A stretch of 64,000 nucleotides of DNA from Buxus sempervirens (GCA_947561395.2 OX387191.1:1287179-1351178), one strand, 5' to 3'. Shown: positions 1 to 10,979, counted from the stretch's first letter. Notes: generated by a model from the letters alone, not told the origin. Made by a program: numbers and translations.

Positions 1-393
1 AAATCAAAATAGATTATCAAGTCAGAATCTTGACAATTTTCTTTATATATTAGTATAGATTAACATAGATATAGATATATTTTCAAAGAAACAGATATAT
101 TTAAACTGAATTTCGTTAAGATTTTGGCACTAGAAGAGATAATGACAAAGAAGAAGGAGATAATAACCAACGGTTAAAGAAGTCGATTTTTTTGAAATGT
201 GCTTCTGGGTTTTGATTCTCTCAGCAAAGGAAGTCTCTCTCCCGCTCTTTGCGGTAAATTACTTCAAAGAATTGGCTCTCTAATTTCTCACATATCCGTA
301 ATAGATAGATTCCGTATCGTGTATTACTCGTTAAATAGGGGTGTTTGTTGTTGGGCTTGTGCTCTCTGCTTCTTCCAGTAAAGATAAAGAAAA

Positions 394-2782
394 ATGGTGG
401 GCTTGGAGGAACTAGATGATGGATACGTCATTCTACATCAATCAGACCTTGATCCTGGTTATTTTTCTCTTCTCAGCTTTATATGGTGATGGGTTTTCTG
501 CTTCTAATCGTGAAGCCAAAGCTTTATTTTATTTTCTTTCGTATTAATTCTTGAGTTGAAATGGGTTCGAACTATTCTGGGTTTCTTTTATCTCTTTTTA
601 CTGTTTCTTAATGCAAGAGTTTTCAAAGTTGCTTGGTTTATTTGATTTACTGGAATGAAATTTGTCTTCTGCCTGCATTGTCCTACAAAATTTACCTTGA
701 ACTGTTTATCAAAATGTAATATTTGCTAGGCGCATTTGAAGAAAAAGGGTTATCAAACAGGGACACTTCATCCTAATAAATTAAGAGGAATGAAATTTGC
801 ATCTTGTGGGACTTTTGTATAAAATGGAGTTGTTTCTATGCCTAAAGAATTTGTTCTAATATGAATCTGCAAGAAAGCTAAAACATATACCACGACATTT
901 GCAAAACATAAATTTTAGCCCTCCATATTCTTAAGGAACCCCATCAAATGAGAAGTAATGTTTTCTTCATCGTGTACAAATAATCTATCTTTTCATTCAA
1001 TTTCTTATCCAAACAAACAAAAATGAAAATTTCGAAGTTGAGTGCAAACACTTGATAAAGTTGTAGTCTTTATATTATTTCATGTATCATCTTCAAATAA
1101 CTACTTTTAGCAAAGGGCACAAACTTTTACAATTGTGACATCCCTTCCTATATCGGAAACTTATGAATGTCCAGTATGATATAAGAGACATGGAGATCAC
1201 TTAGCTTAGTGAGCCGCCATTCGAAGACAAAACCGTACGAACTTAGACCCAAACAAACAATACCTCACTGGATTGTGACAAAAATATTTTGTATCACACT
1301 CTAGAAAGAAGTGAACAAATGTAAATGGATCTTTGATTACATTACTGAAATCGAAAACTTCTGCCAATTTTTTAATCTTTAATTAATACCAGAAAGGGAG
1401 CGGGAGCTTGCAGTTGCCCATGGTTAAATAAAGGCTTTGAAAGTAACCAAAGCCCCCGCGGATATGGCTGTTGAAGAGGTATGTAATATGTAAAGACAAA
1501 CAGGGACCTCTATTTGTGGTTTAGCTTTTTCTAGACATTATAACAAGTGCTAAATGTCAAGATATTAAGTAATTAACAGGAATACGTCAACTCTTGTACT
1601 TTGTTTACTGCTTCATCCAATTGCACTTTTGTTTATTTTCTTAGTCTTCTTTTACCCAGCTCAGCAATAAACTTAAGAAGTTGGATGAGAAAGCTTGGGG
1701 CCACTGAAAACCTCCTTGAACACAAGGTGCCTCACTCTCTTTAGTGGAATTCATTTTATTTGATATAATCTTGGTTTTAGTTGGTGAAGAGTAAGATACC
1801 CAATTCCTCTTAAATTCAACTACTTATTGCAGAATCTTGAAATCAAGAAGCTAAATAATGAGAAGAAAGAAGAATTGGCTGCACAATTTGCTGTAGAAGC
1901 AGCTCTTAGAAGAGTCCATGCAAATCAAAAGGAAGATGTTTTCATACCAGTTGAGTCTATCATTGCCCCACTTGAGGCAGACATTAAAATGTACAAGAAT
2001 GAGGTATGTAGATGAAAAGTGGTATTTTAAAGCCATTTCTAAGATTTTGAAGTGAGCATGTTAACATGGTTAGGCATGCTCATTCTGGAAACACTTTTTT
2101 CCATTTTTCAATTTTAGATTGCATCACTGCAAGAGAATAACAAGGATTTGGAATGTCTCGCTGAGTCAAAGGAGTCAGCTCTGCTTGAAGCAGAAAGAAA
2201 TCTGAGAAGTGCTCTTGAAAGGGCTTTAATAGTAGAGGAGGTTATAAACCATAACTTTGAATTGAAGAAACAAATTGAAATCTGCCAGGTATGGTGCTGC
2301 TAGATTCTTTTCTGGGTTTATGCTTTGTGAGTTTGAAATCTCCACCCAAACCTTTTTGAATATATAAACCAATAAATCTGCAGGAAAAGAACAGAATCCT
2401 TGAAAATGCTAATCGTCAGAAGATTGTGGAGGTTGAGAAGCTTAGTAAAACCACTGATGTTTTGCATCTACAGGCAGAAATTCGAGGGTTAAAAGTCAAG
2501 CTAGCTTTGTCAGATAGAAAAGTAAAGGCGAAGCACAGATCAAGGTACAAATTCGACCATTAATGATTTTCCACCTGAGCAATTAACATCCTTCTACTCA
2601 TTCACTTATGAAGAATTAAAGTTTATTTGATCATTTTACTACAGGATAAGATGAGATTGAGGATAAAGACACTTGAAGAAGGCTTGAAGAGAGAAGCTGC
2701 AGCAAGGGAAATAGAAGTGATCTCAAATAGACATTTTCTGCTAAAGCTTCAAGCCCATAGACTTCCATTTATTGTAACTTAA
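394..2782 (+). pseudogene. MAP70 pseudogene, copy 1
   Basis: Relic of the microtubule-associated MAP70 gene that is intact at 22185-26458. Exon 1 starts at 394 but has lost its 3' end and its donor site. Exon 2 (1393-1478) keeps its length but has an in-frame TAA at 1425. Exon 3 (1660-1726) has one extra A, which shifts the frame. Exons 4 (1833-2003) and 5 (2118-2288) remain open and well conserved. Exon 6 starts at 2384 and is fused by deletion to exon 8 (about 2474-2544), so exon 7 is gone. A piece of exon 9 (from 2645) is fused to exon 10 sequence and ends at a TAA near 2780. No functional protein is expected, although splice sites of exons 2, 4 and 5 survive, so a transcript is possible. 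Confidence 0.88.
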
Positions 2783-3500
2783 ATTCTTTTACCGTATGTT
2801 TTATTTGGAAAAAATCTACTCGTAAATATGTTTATTCTTACTCTTTGTTAAATTTTCATTATCACATAAATATGTTGCTTTTTTTATTTCCCAAGACTAT
2901 GATCCTTGCATCATATGAACCTGGTTTGAAGCTGCACGGGAGATTACTACTGTAAGACTAAGTCTGTAACATCTCATGTTTTCAATCCCTTTCAATTGTA
3001 TGGACCACTTTGCGGTTTGTGTCAGCAGAACAATTTATCAAAAAAAAAATAGCAGAACAAGGTTCGATTATAGTCGATTTGAAGGTCAGTCGTACACTGT
3101 CTACTTCAATTTGTGGCAAAGAATCTTTTAATGGCTCTCACATCAGTTAGAGCCTTTTGGATGGAAGATCGGTTTGAGCATCTACCTATTTTCGCCACGT
3201 GTCCTACTCATCCATCATGCCAACTTATCACCATGAAATAGGTTTTTTTTTTTTTGATGGAACCATGAAATAGGTTTTACCCAACCATGATAAGAAGTGT
3301 ATTATTCAATGATGAGTTGACTTGTACTATATGATGAATATATGATGAACCGACATGTAATAAATGATGTTGAATTCAATCATATGGTAAGTGGGTTGTG
3401 TGATGAATTTGATTGTACCCAATAATGAATTAAGGACACGTGGCGAAGATTTGTGGACGCTTCAGCCGATCTTCCAGCGCTAGGCTCCAACAGAAATGGG
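2783..3500. other. Non-coding spacer between MAP70 and membrane-gene relics
   Basis: No coding potential seen. Much of it recurs in R2 (9825-10157 and about 10600-10780), which shows it belongs to the duplicated block. In R2 a further 440 bp (10157-10597) interrupts the match at about 3117. The stretch near 3200-3430 is rich in short imperfect repeats built on ATGATGA and ATGATAAG. Confidence 0.5.
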
Positions 3501-3504
3501 GCCT

Positions 3505-3680
3505 GTTGTCACCTACTTCTGGCCTCTCTTCCTTTCTACAGCTCTCTTCCTTGTTGTAGTTGTCGTCTTTGGTCGGATTTAGCCGCTATACCTGAAGCTT
3601 CGGGCGAGAAAACGGAAGAAGGGCTCTTAGACTTCATACCAGCCGGAACAAATAGAGAAGCCGCATAAATCGGGTTAAAC
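3505..3680 (+). pseudogene. Relic of the small two-helix membrane-protein gene
   Basis: The DNA matches the second half of the intact gene at 36678-36980, starting at the codons for YFWPLFLSTALFL and running to the PHKS tail. Here an in-frame stop follows the FGRI residues and the downstream frame is shifted. The start codon and first membrane segment are missing. It is a dead, 5'-truncated copy carried along in block R1. Confidence 0.75.
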
Positions 3681-3835
3681 TAGTAGCCGTGTTTTTGAGT
3701 TCTTAGATTTCCCTTCTTTTTATTTCAGTGGATTCAAACTCTTCACTTTCTTTTTTATGGCTTCAGTAACTTTTTGTGAAGTACGTGAAACGACATGAAA
3801 TGTAGTTTTGAGAAAACTCCTGACATTATTGGCAT

Positions 3836-4810
3836 GTGCGTCCCTGATTTAGTAGGTAACCAGGTGGAATACCCACCCCACGTGTATGCTAGACGGGCTG
3901 CACGCACCATCAATATACGCATGGGCATCGTCTACAGTGTATGCTGTGGACAGCCCCTCACATGAATGGTGTGGGGCCCCCAAGTGAATGGTAGACCCCC
4001 CACTAAATGTGAGGGTGTGTATACAGCGTATTCTGTAGAGGATGCAAATCGTCAACATACAGATGGGCTGCACTCACTTGGATTCAAGATTGCAAGTCAA
4101 AAGGGATTGAAATCGTCTACTACTTTTTACTGCACCTAAACCCGATGGAGCATGTCGTGGTTAGAGTTCTTTCCGACAAGTTTTCTGTTAGGAATATAAC
4201 AAAATATATAAAATTCACCCTACTATCACCATAAGTTTTTAGTAGGATTGGTGTTCTATACAGTAGGCCCACACGTAAAGAGAGTATTAATAATGGCATA
4301 GCTAGGACTTCCATTTCATTTAGGGTGGGAAAATAAATCTTTGATCCAAAGAAAAAAAATGAACGGTTGTGATTAAAAGGATAGTTGGGGCACATTAAAA
4401 ATTTTAGGGTAGGCAAAATTGTCTTTATATTAAATAAACAATAATTTTTTACAATTTTGGCCCACCCTAAGTTCTGTACAACTTATCCCTGAGTGTTAAA
4501 TAAATATATTAAACATATATAAAGTTCACCCCCTAGTATCACCTTGAACTGTCGGTAAGGACGGTGTTCTACGTGAGAAAAAATATATCATGTGTAGGAT
4601 CCTTACGTAGTTGTCTACACGTACAAATAACGACGTCAGGATCCTTACGTCAGGATCCTTACGTAGTTGTAGTGAGGTGAGCGCACAGTCATGACAAGGT
4701 CGTGAGTGGAGTGTGTTAATTGTTATCATGACCTTAAATCTCAGTGTACTGGCCCTGCATTTCTCTGCAATTCTTAGATTCATCCTCTGATTGTTGTCGG
4801 CACTTCGGTG
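3836..4810 (+). promoter_or_regulatory. Upstream region of HMA gene 1, with an ACGT-core cluster
   Basis: About 970 bp that are conserved in R3 (19325-20302) although neighbouring DNA is not, so this is probably the working promoter. It holds a G-box CACGTG at 3879-3884. At about 4585-4680 there is a cluster of ACGT cores (TACGTA, TACACGTA, GACGTC) spaced by GGATCCT; ACGT cores are known bZIP binding sites. R1 carries an extra copy of the GGATCCTTACGTC segment that R3 lacks. No transcription start has been located. Confidence 0.45.
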
Positions 4811-5248
4811 ATGGCAGAAAAGGTATGCAACTCCCCCTTCTATCTTTCTGACAATTAAGAACAGTTATGATTGTCCTTGGGAAATATATTCTTGGTTTCT
4901 TTCTAAAACTGAGGCCACCAATAATGTAATTCCCAATCCCAAAAGCAAATTACTAGAGCATCAATAATAATTGAAAATGGGTTTCTAGCGTATCCTCATG
5001 CATGGTAAACAGGGTTTATCTCATTCAATTTATATATCCTTTTTTGTTTTTTCGTTTTCACCATATAATCATGTCCTCTGCTTGGAATATTTCTATCAGG
5101 ATCATCAATTCCGGTATTCCTTCTCTTCACGAAATGTTTCTGTCTTGATTTGGGTTGCAGGTTTCAACATTGGTGCTGAACGTGGACCTTCAATGCTCTC
5201 GATGCTACAGGAAGGTCAAGAAGACACTCGCTAAATTCCCCGGTGAGC

Positions 5249-5302
<54 letters not shown>

Positions 5303-5947
5303 ATATATCTATCCATTCTTATTCAGCCTTTCACTTCCATATCAAATTCTGTTACAAAAGTAAGAACAAATGAATAAAACTGAGTTTCTATGGATTGTTA
5401 AATTTTGGGAACATTAGAGATTCAAGTCCAGATATTCGACGAGAAGAAAAACACCGTGAGGATCAGCGGACCCTTTTGCTGTCCAGAAAAGTTCGCGAAG
5501 AAGCTGTGCTGTAAAGCTGGGAAATCGATCAAAAGCTGGGAAATTGAGCCGCAGAAAAAGCCTGACCCAACGCCTGACCCAAAGCCTAAGGATCCCAAAC
5601 GCAAACCTGAACCAGTGCCAGTGTACATTACTAAACCAGTGCCAGTGTACATTACTAAACCAGTGCCAGTGTACATTCCTGAACCAGCGCGCCGACCGGG
5701 TTACCCGGTTGGCACATGTTGTGGTCCATGTTCTGAGGGCCGTGGAGGAGGGCCATGCTATGAGGGTTATGGAAGGCCATTGCCATGCTATTGTGGTCGT
5801 GGAGGACGTGGGGGCCATGGGAGTGGCAGTGACTGCTTTACTGAAGAAAACCCCTTATCATGCCATTGTGGTTGTGGAGGACGTGGGGGCCAGGGGAGTT
5901 GCGGTGACTACTTTACTGAAGAAAACCCCTCATGCATCATCATGTGA
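4811..5947 (+). CDS. Heavy-metal-associated (HMA) domain protein with Cys/Gly-rich tail and CaaX end (HIPP-like), gene 1
   Basis: Three exons: 4811-4822, 5161-5242 and 5418-5947, giving 207 residues. Exon 1 encodes only MAEK and ends at a GT donor. The acceptors are GGTTGCAG and GAACATTAG. Residues 5 to about 70 form an HMA fold with the metal-binding pair C16 and C19 (QCSRC). Then come a Pro/Lys linker, three repeats of PVPVYI, and a Cys/Gly-rich tail containing two copies of a unit ending in FTEENP. The last four residues, CIIM, fit a CaaX farnesylation signal, which places the protein in the plant HIPP or Pi21-like group. Family knowledge suggests metal binding or chaperoning at membranes; metal, partner and phenotype cannot be read from the sequence. 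The start matches the paralogue in R3. The open frame opposite to exon 3 is a shadow of its Pro/Gly-rich composition. Confidence 0.85.
5254..5299 (+). repeat. (TC)23 microsatellite in intron 2 of HMA gene 1
   Basis: A pure TC run of 46 bp starts 12 bp after the exon 2 donor. The paralogue in R3 has only about five CT units at the same place (20759-20767), so the run expanded after the block duplicated or shrank in R3. Confidence 0.95.
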
Positions 5948-6794
5948 AATTGCTGTGGTCATGTATGTTATTTTCTATGCGTTGGCATATATGCAAAGGA
6001 TGCCATGTGGTATTTGTTTACAGGTTTTATTGTGCCAAAGATAAAATAATGTTTGGTGATCCTGTTCCTATTTATTGGTCTGTGTCTTTGTGATTATTTT
6101 AATGAAGAAATAGCGACCGTGCAATTGCAACTCATCAACCGGTTCTTACAAGGGGAAAATTTATTGAGCATGGGGGATGGGTTAGTGGTGCAACTTCTTA
6201 CTGCTTCACACTACCCAAAAAAAAAACTTCTTATTGCTTCAATCAAATTTCCTCACTGCCCATATTGTGAAGCAAAGAAAGGAAATAAGATGGAAGATCA
6301 TTTATTAAGCACATTGATGGGTTATGAGAGATGAACTAGCTAAGATTAAAACTTGAAAAATGTCCAACTTGGGGATCAAGCCAAGTTTATTTATTTATTT
6401 ATTTTTAAGATTTCTTCACATCTCCATGATAGTTTCAACTGGTGAGTACAGCCAATATTTTGGTTCACACAATCATTTGCACTTGGTTATTCTTCCTCAA
6501 CAAACATCAGCAAGCAATAATGAAAAGTCCATTTATCTCCCCATCACTAAAAGGCATGGTGCTACCTTCGCCTTTGAGAGGTGCAGGAATCAGATTAACA
6601 TGAGTGAATATAATAAAATTACGGGGCAATTTCGGTAGCAGTTTTCTAGGAATATCTTAAGAGTTAGCTATATTTTATATTAGGGGATTACACCCGACTA
6701 GTAAAATCCTAATTTGCAATTATTTTTGTGGGTCTCATTTAGAAAAACACCCCACCATGTCGTTGTATTTGGTTAGTTATTCATATTAGGCATA
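5948..6794. other. 3' UTR and downstream flank of HMA gene 1
   Basis: No gene seen. A possible poly(A) signal, AATAAT, lies near 6045. The sequence from about 5990 to 6515 recurs at 13670-14280 and that from about 6530 to 6790 at 16975-17232, so the R2 copy of this flank is split by a 2.7-kb insertion. Short open frames here are not conserved as protein between the copies. Confidence 0.6.
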
Positions 6795-8325
6795 ACAAAT
6801 CAAAATAGAGAAAAATCTGAGAACAATTTGGGCACAGATTATCAGACCATAATCTTGACAATTCTCTTTATAGATTAGTATAGATTAACATAGATATAGA
6901 TGTATTTTCGAAGATACGGATATACTTAAACTGAATTTCGTTAAGATTTTGGTACTAGAAGAGATAATGACAAAGAAGGAGGAGATAATAACCAACGGTG
7001 AAAAGAAGTCCGATTTTTTTGAAATGTGCTTCTGGGTTTTGATTCTCTCAGCAAAGGAAGGCTCTCTCCCGCTCTTTGCCGTAAATTACTTCAAAGAATT
7101 GGGTCTTTAATTTCTCACATATCCGTAATAGATAGATTCCGTATCGTGTATTATTACTTGATAAATAGGGGTGTTTGTTGTTGGGCTTGTGCTCTCTGCT
7201 TCTTCCAGTAAAGATAAAGAAAAATGGTGGGCTTGGAGGAACTAGATGATGGATACGTCATTCTTCATCAATCAGACCTTGATCCTGGTTATTTTCTCTT
7301 CTCAGCTTTATTTGGTGATGGGTTTTCTGCCAAAGCTTGATCGGGTGTTGTTATTCAACGCTTTTATTTTCTTTCGGATTAATTGTTGAGTTGAAATGCG
7401 TTCGAACTATTCTGGGTTTCTTTTATCTCTTTTCACTGTTTATTAATGCAAGAGTTTTCAAAGTTGCTTGGTTTATTTGATTTACTGGATTGAAATTTGT
7501 CTTCTGCCTACATTGTCCTACAAAATTAACCTTGAACTGTTTATCAGAATGTAATATTTGCTAGGCACATTTGAGGAAAAAGGGTTATTAAACAGGGACA
7601 CTTCATCCTATTAAATTAAGAGGAATAGAATTTGTATCTTGTGGGACTTTGTATAAAATGGAATTGTTTCTATGCCTAAAAAATTTGTTCCAATACGAAT
7701 CTGCAAGAAAGATAAAACATATACCACCACATTTGCAAAACATAAATTTTAGCCCTCCATACTCTTAAGGAACCCCATCAAATGAGAAGTAATGTTTTCT
7801 TCATCGTGTACAAATAATCTTTCTTTTTATTCAATTTCTTATCCGAACAAACAAAAATGAAAATTTTGAAGTTGTGTGCAAACACCTGATAAAGTTGTAG
7901 TGTTTATTTTATTTCATGTATCATCTTCAAATAATTACTGTTAGCAAATGCCATAAACTTGTACAATTGTGACATTCGAAGACAAAACCGTACGAGCTTA
8001 GACCCAGCACGGACAATACCTCGCTGGGTTGTGGCAAAAATATTTTGTATCACACTCTAGAAAGAAGTGAACAAATGTAAATTGTATCACACTTCTGCCA
8101 TGTTTTAATCTTTAATTAATACCAGAAAGGGAGCGGGAGATTGCAGTTGCCCATGGTGAAATAAAGGCTTTGAAAGTAACTGAAGCCCCCGCGGATATGA
8201 CTGTTGAAGAGGTATGTAATATGTAAAGACAAACAGGGACCTCTATTTGTGGTTAACTTTTTCTAGACATTATAACAAGTGCTAAGTGTCAAGATATTAA
8301 GTAATTAACAGGAATATGTCAACTC

Positions 8326-8596
8326 AGAAGAAAACTAAAAAACGATGGAATGAGAAATCTCACCCACACAAATGATGTGGTAGTTTGCTTTATTTATAGT
8401 AAAAGTGGAGCATCCATTTACATGGTAATGTATTCAAACAAGGCAAGGATCAAGGAATACCCATTTACATGGTAATGTATTCAAACAAGGCAAGGATCAA
8501 GGAATACATCCAATAGTACTAAAAATTAGGAAAAAAATCAGCAAGGTGATTAGCTAAAATCATGCAGAATATCCAATAGGATCTGATCTGTTAATA
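8326..8596 (-). repeat. LTR (3' end of TRIM copy A)
   Basis: 271-bp long terminal repeat. It holds an internal direct duplication of about 46 bp that begins CCATTTACATGG, also found in every other LTR of this family in the window. Confidence 0.9.
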
Positions 8597-9048
8597 TCCC
8601 CCCGCAAACTATGCACGGTAGTGAGGCAAAGTTTGTGTTGCAGTTGCTCCAAATCAGACTGAGTTTGTGGCTTTGAGAAGACATGGTAGTGAGGCAAAGT
8701 TTGTGTTGTAGTTGCTCCAAATCAGCCTGAGTTTGTGGCTTTGAGAAGACATGGTAGTGAGGCAAAGTTTGTGTTGTAGTTGCTCCAAATCAGCCTGAGT
8801 TTGTGGCTTTGAGAAGACATGGTAGTGAGTGTATGTTGGAGCAGTCGAACCCTCTGAAACTGGAAATACAGCAGCAGGAGCAGGAACATCACCATATAGA
8901 TAGGCAACAAGCTCTTGGCTTTTGACTAAGACAAGAACCTGGTTACGCCAGAGAAGATAATGGAATGTGACAACATTGTCAACATTCAGTGCAGCGGAAG
9001 ACATAGTTGCTCAGAGGAAAAGCCCCTCCTCACATGGCTTTGATACCA

Positions 9049-9319
9049 AGAAGAAAACTAAAAAACGATGGAATGAGAAATCTCACCCACACAAATGATG
9101 TGGTAGTTTGCTTTATTTATAGTAAAAGTGGAGCATCCATTTACATGGTAATGTATTCAAACAAGGCAAGGATCAAGGAATACCCATTTACATGGTAATG
9201 TATTCAAACAAGGCAAGGATCAAGGAATACATCCAATAGTACTAAAAATTAGGAAAAAAATCAGCAAGGTGATTAGCTAAAATCATGCAGAATATCCAAT
9301 AGGATCTGATCTGTTAATA
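9049..9319 (-). repeat. LTR (5' end of TRIM copy A)
   Basis: 271-bp long terminal repeat, identical by eye to 8326-8596. The initiator-Met-type primer-binding site lies immediately inside it. Confidence 0.9.
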
Positions 9320-10156
9320 AACTCTTGCACTTTGTTTGCTGCTTCATCCAATTGCACTTTGTTTACTTTCTTAGTCTTCTTTTACCCAGCTCAGCAATAA
9401 ACTTAAGAAGTTGGATGAGAAGCTTGGGGCCACCTCCTTGAACACAAGGTGCCTCACTCTCTTTAGTGGAATTCATTTTATTTGATCTAATCTTGGTTTC
9501 AGTTGGTGAAGAGTAAGATACCCAATTCCTCTTAAATTCAACTACATATTGCAGAATCTTGAAATCAAGAAGCTAAATAATGAGAAGAAAGAAGCATTGG
9601 CTGCACAATTTTCCACCTGAGTAATTAACATCCTTCTACTCATTCAATTATTAAGAATTAAAGTTTATTTGATCATTTTACTTCAGGATAAAATGAGATT
9701 GAGGATAAAGACACTTGAGGAAGGCTTGAAGAGAGAAGCTGCAGCAAGGGAAAGAGAAGTGATCTCAAATAGACATTTTCTGCTAAAGCTTCAAGCCCAT
9801 AGACTTCCATTTATTGTAACTTAAATTCTTTTACCGTATGTTTTATTTGGAAAAAATCTACTCATAAATATGTTTATTCTTACTCTTTGTTAAATCTTCG
9901 ACATTGCATAAATATGTTGCTTTTTTTATTTCCCAAGACTATGATCCTTGCATCATATGAACCTGGTTTGAAGCTGCACGGGAGATTACTACTGTAAGTC
10001 TAATTCTGTAACATCTCATCTTTTCAATCCCTTTCAATTGTATGGACCACTTTGCGGTTTGTGTCAGCAGAACAATTTATCAAAAAGAAATCAGCAGAAC
10101 AAGATTCGGTTATAGTCAACTTGAAGGTCAGTCGTACACTGTCTACTTCAATTTGT

Positions 10157-10597
10157 GGACTGGCAGAATTATAGTATTGCCGTGAGAGGAGGAGAACGAA
10201 TGGAAACTGTGGGGAGGAGAGGGCAACTTGGGGAAGAATGCCTTGGTTAAAAATTGCAGAGTATGATAAGTTTCAGGCTTTCAGCTCTGAATTCCGGAGG
10301 AGAGAGGGAAGGATTTAATTTATCTACAGTTGAGCCCGTAAATGGGCTCAACTGTAGCCGATCGCTGCAGCAGTCCCTAAAATAGTGAAAATTAACATTT
10401 TCATTTTTTCAACGTAGGAGAGAGAAAGGATAGAACTACTGCTTGCTTATTTGGCAAGCAGACATTTGAGCTTGTAAATGGGCTCAATTGTAAATGAATT
10501 GAATCTAAAAAGGAAAGATAAAAAAAAGTACCACTCTTAATTGTAAATTAATTGAATCTAATAAGGAAAGAGAGAAAAAAAAATAAAAGCTTTTTTT
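10157..10597. other. Segment present in R2 but not R1, with a 14-bp-stem hairpin
   Basis: R1 and R2 match up to TTTGTGG (10157) and again from GGCAAAGAATC (10597); between them R2 has about 440 extra bases. Part of it (about 10190-10310) resembles the upstream region of the intact small membrane-protein gene (about 36240-36360). It may therefore be ancestral sequence lost from R1 rather than a transposon. A perfect inverted repeat, 10324-10337 with 10344-10357 around a 6-base loop, lies inside. No coding sequence is apparent. Confidence 0.5.
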
Positions 10598-10979
10598 GGC
10601 AAAGAATCTTTTAAGGGCCTTCACATCAGCCAGAGCCTTTTGCATGGAAGATCGATTGGAGCATCTACCGATCTTTGTCACGTATCCCACTCATCCATCA
10701 TGCCAACTTATCACGATGAAATGGGTTTTACCCAACCATGATGAGTTGTGTATTATTCAATGATGAGTTGAGTTGTACCCTATTGTAAAACCCCGAATTT
10801 TCCTTAAATAATAAATTAAATTAGTAAATAATATTATTGAGAGTTAGGTTTGATGGAAATAATTTATTATTGTAGGGGGTGATCAATTTAGCGGAGATCC
10901 AGAATTAGATGCAGATCTGATCGTCCGATCGTGAGATATCGAGGTATGTATTCTAATTGGGCAAGGTGTATAGGAGAGT

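Larger units (their letters stand above)
1..6794 (+). repeat. Segmental repeat copy R1 (MAP70 relic - membrane-gene relic - HMA gene)
   Basis: First of three head-to-tail copies of one block. Its first 180 bases recur almost unchanged at 17237-17400 and in diverged form at 6795-6990. The order inside is a MAP70 promoter and relic (to about 2.8 kb), a relic of the small membrane-protein gene (about 3.5 kb), an HMA promoter and gene (3.8-5.95 kb), then a 3' flank that runs directly into the next copy. The left end lies outside the window. The right boundary is taken where the MAP70 upstream sequence starts again. Boundaries are read by eye and may be off by tens of bases. Confidence 0.85.
8326..9319 (-). 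mobile_element. Short non-autonomous LTR retrotransposon (TRIM-like), copy A
   Basis: A 994-bp element flanked by the perfect 5-bp target duplication AACTC (8321-8325 and 9320-9324). The empty site is seen in R1 near 1590. The LTRs are 8326-8596 and 9049-9319, 271 bp each, and read as identical. On the minus strand the primer-binding site TGGTATCAAAGCC (9048 to 9036) directly follows the 5' LTR, and a purine-rich GCGGGGGGA tract precedes the 3' LTR. The interior keeps only a Copia-like Gag start (MSSAALNVDN..., with LLWRNQVL, from 9004 leftwards) that runs into about three tandem 68-bp repeats. There is no protease, integrase or reverse transcriptase, so it must be mobilised by another element. 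The LTR ends read TA...CT rather than TG...CA. Confidence 0.9.
7224..9824 (+). pseudogene. MAP70 pseudogene, copy 2, interrupted by an LTR element
   Basis: Exon 1 starts at 7224 with the same lost 3' end as copies 1 and 3. Exon 2 (8126-8211) is open, unlike in copy 1. An LTR element (8326-9319) sits in the intron after it. Exon 3 (9390-9448) has a 7-bp deletion that breaks the frame. Exon 4 starts at 9555, but after about 56 bases it is joined to the intron before exon 9, so exons 4 (second half) to 8 are gone. The exon 9/exon 10 fusion (from 9687) is the same as in copy 1, so that deletion predates the split of the two copies. Confidence 0.87.

Noticed and set aside
5414..5818. 134-residue minus-strand frame opposite HMA exon 3
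   Set aside because: It mirrors the Pro/Gly-rich codons of the real exon, has no domain, and is not kept in the paralogue as protein.
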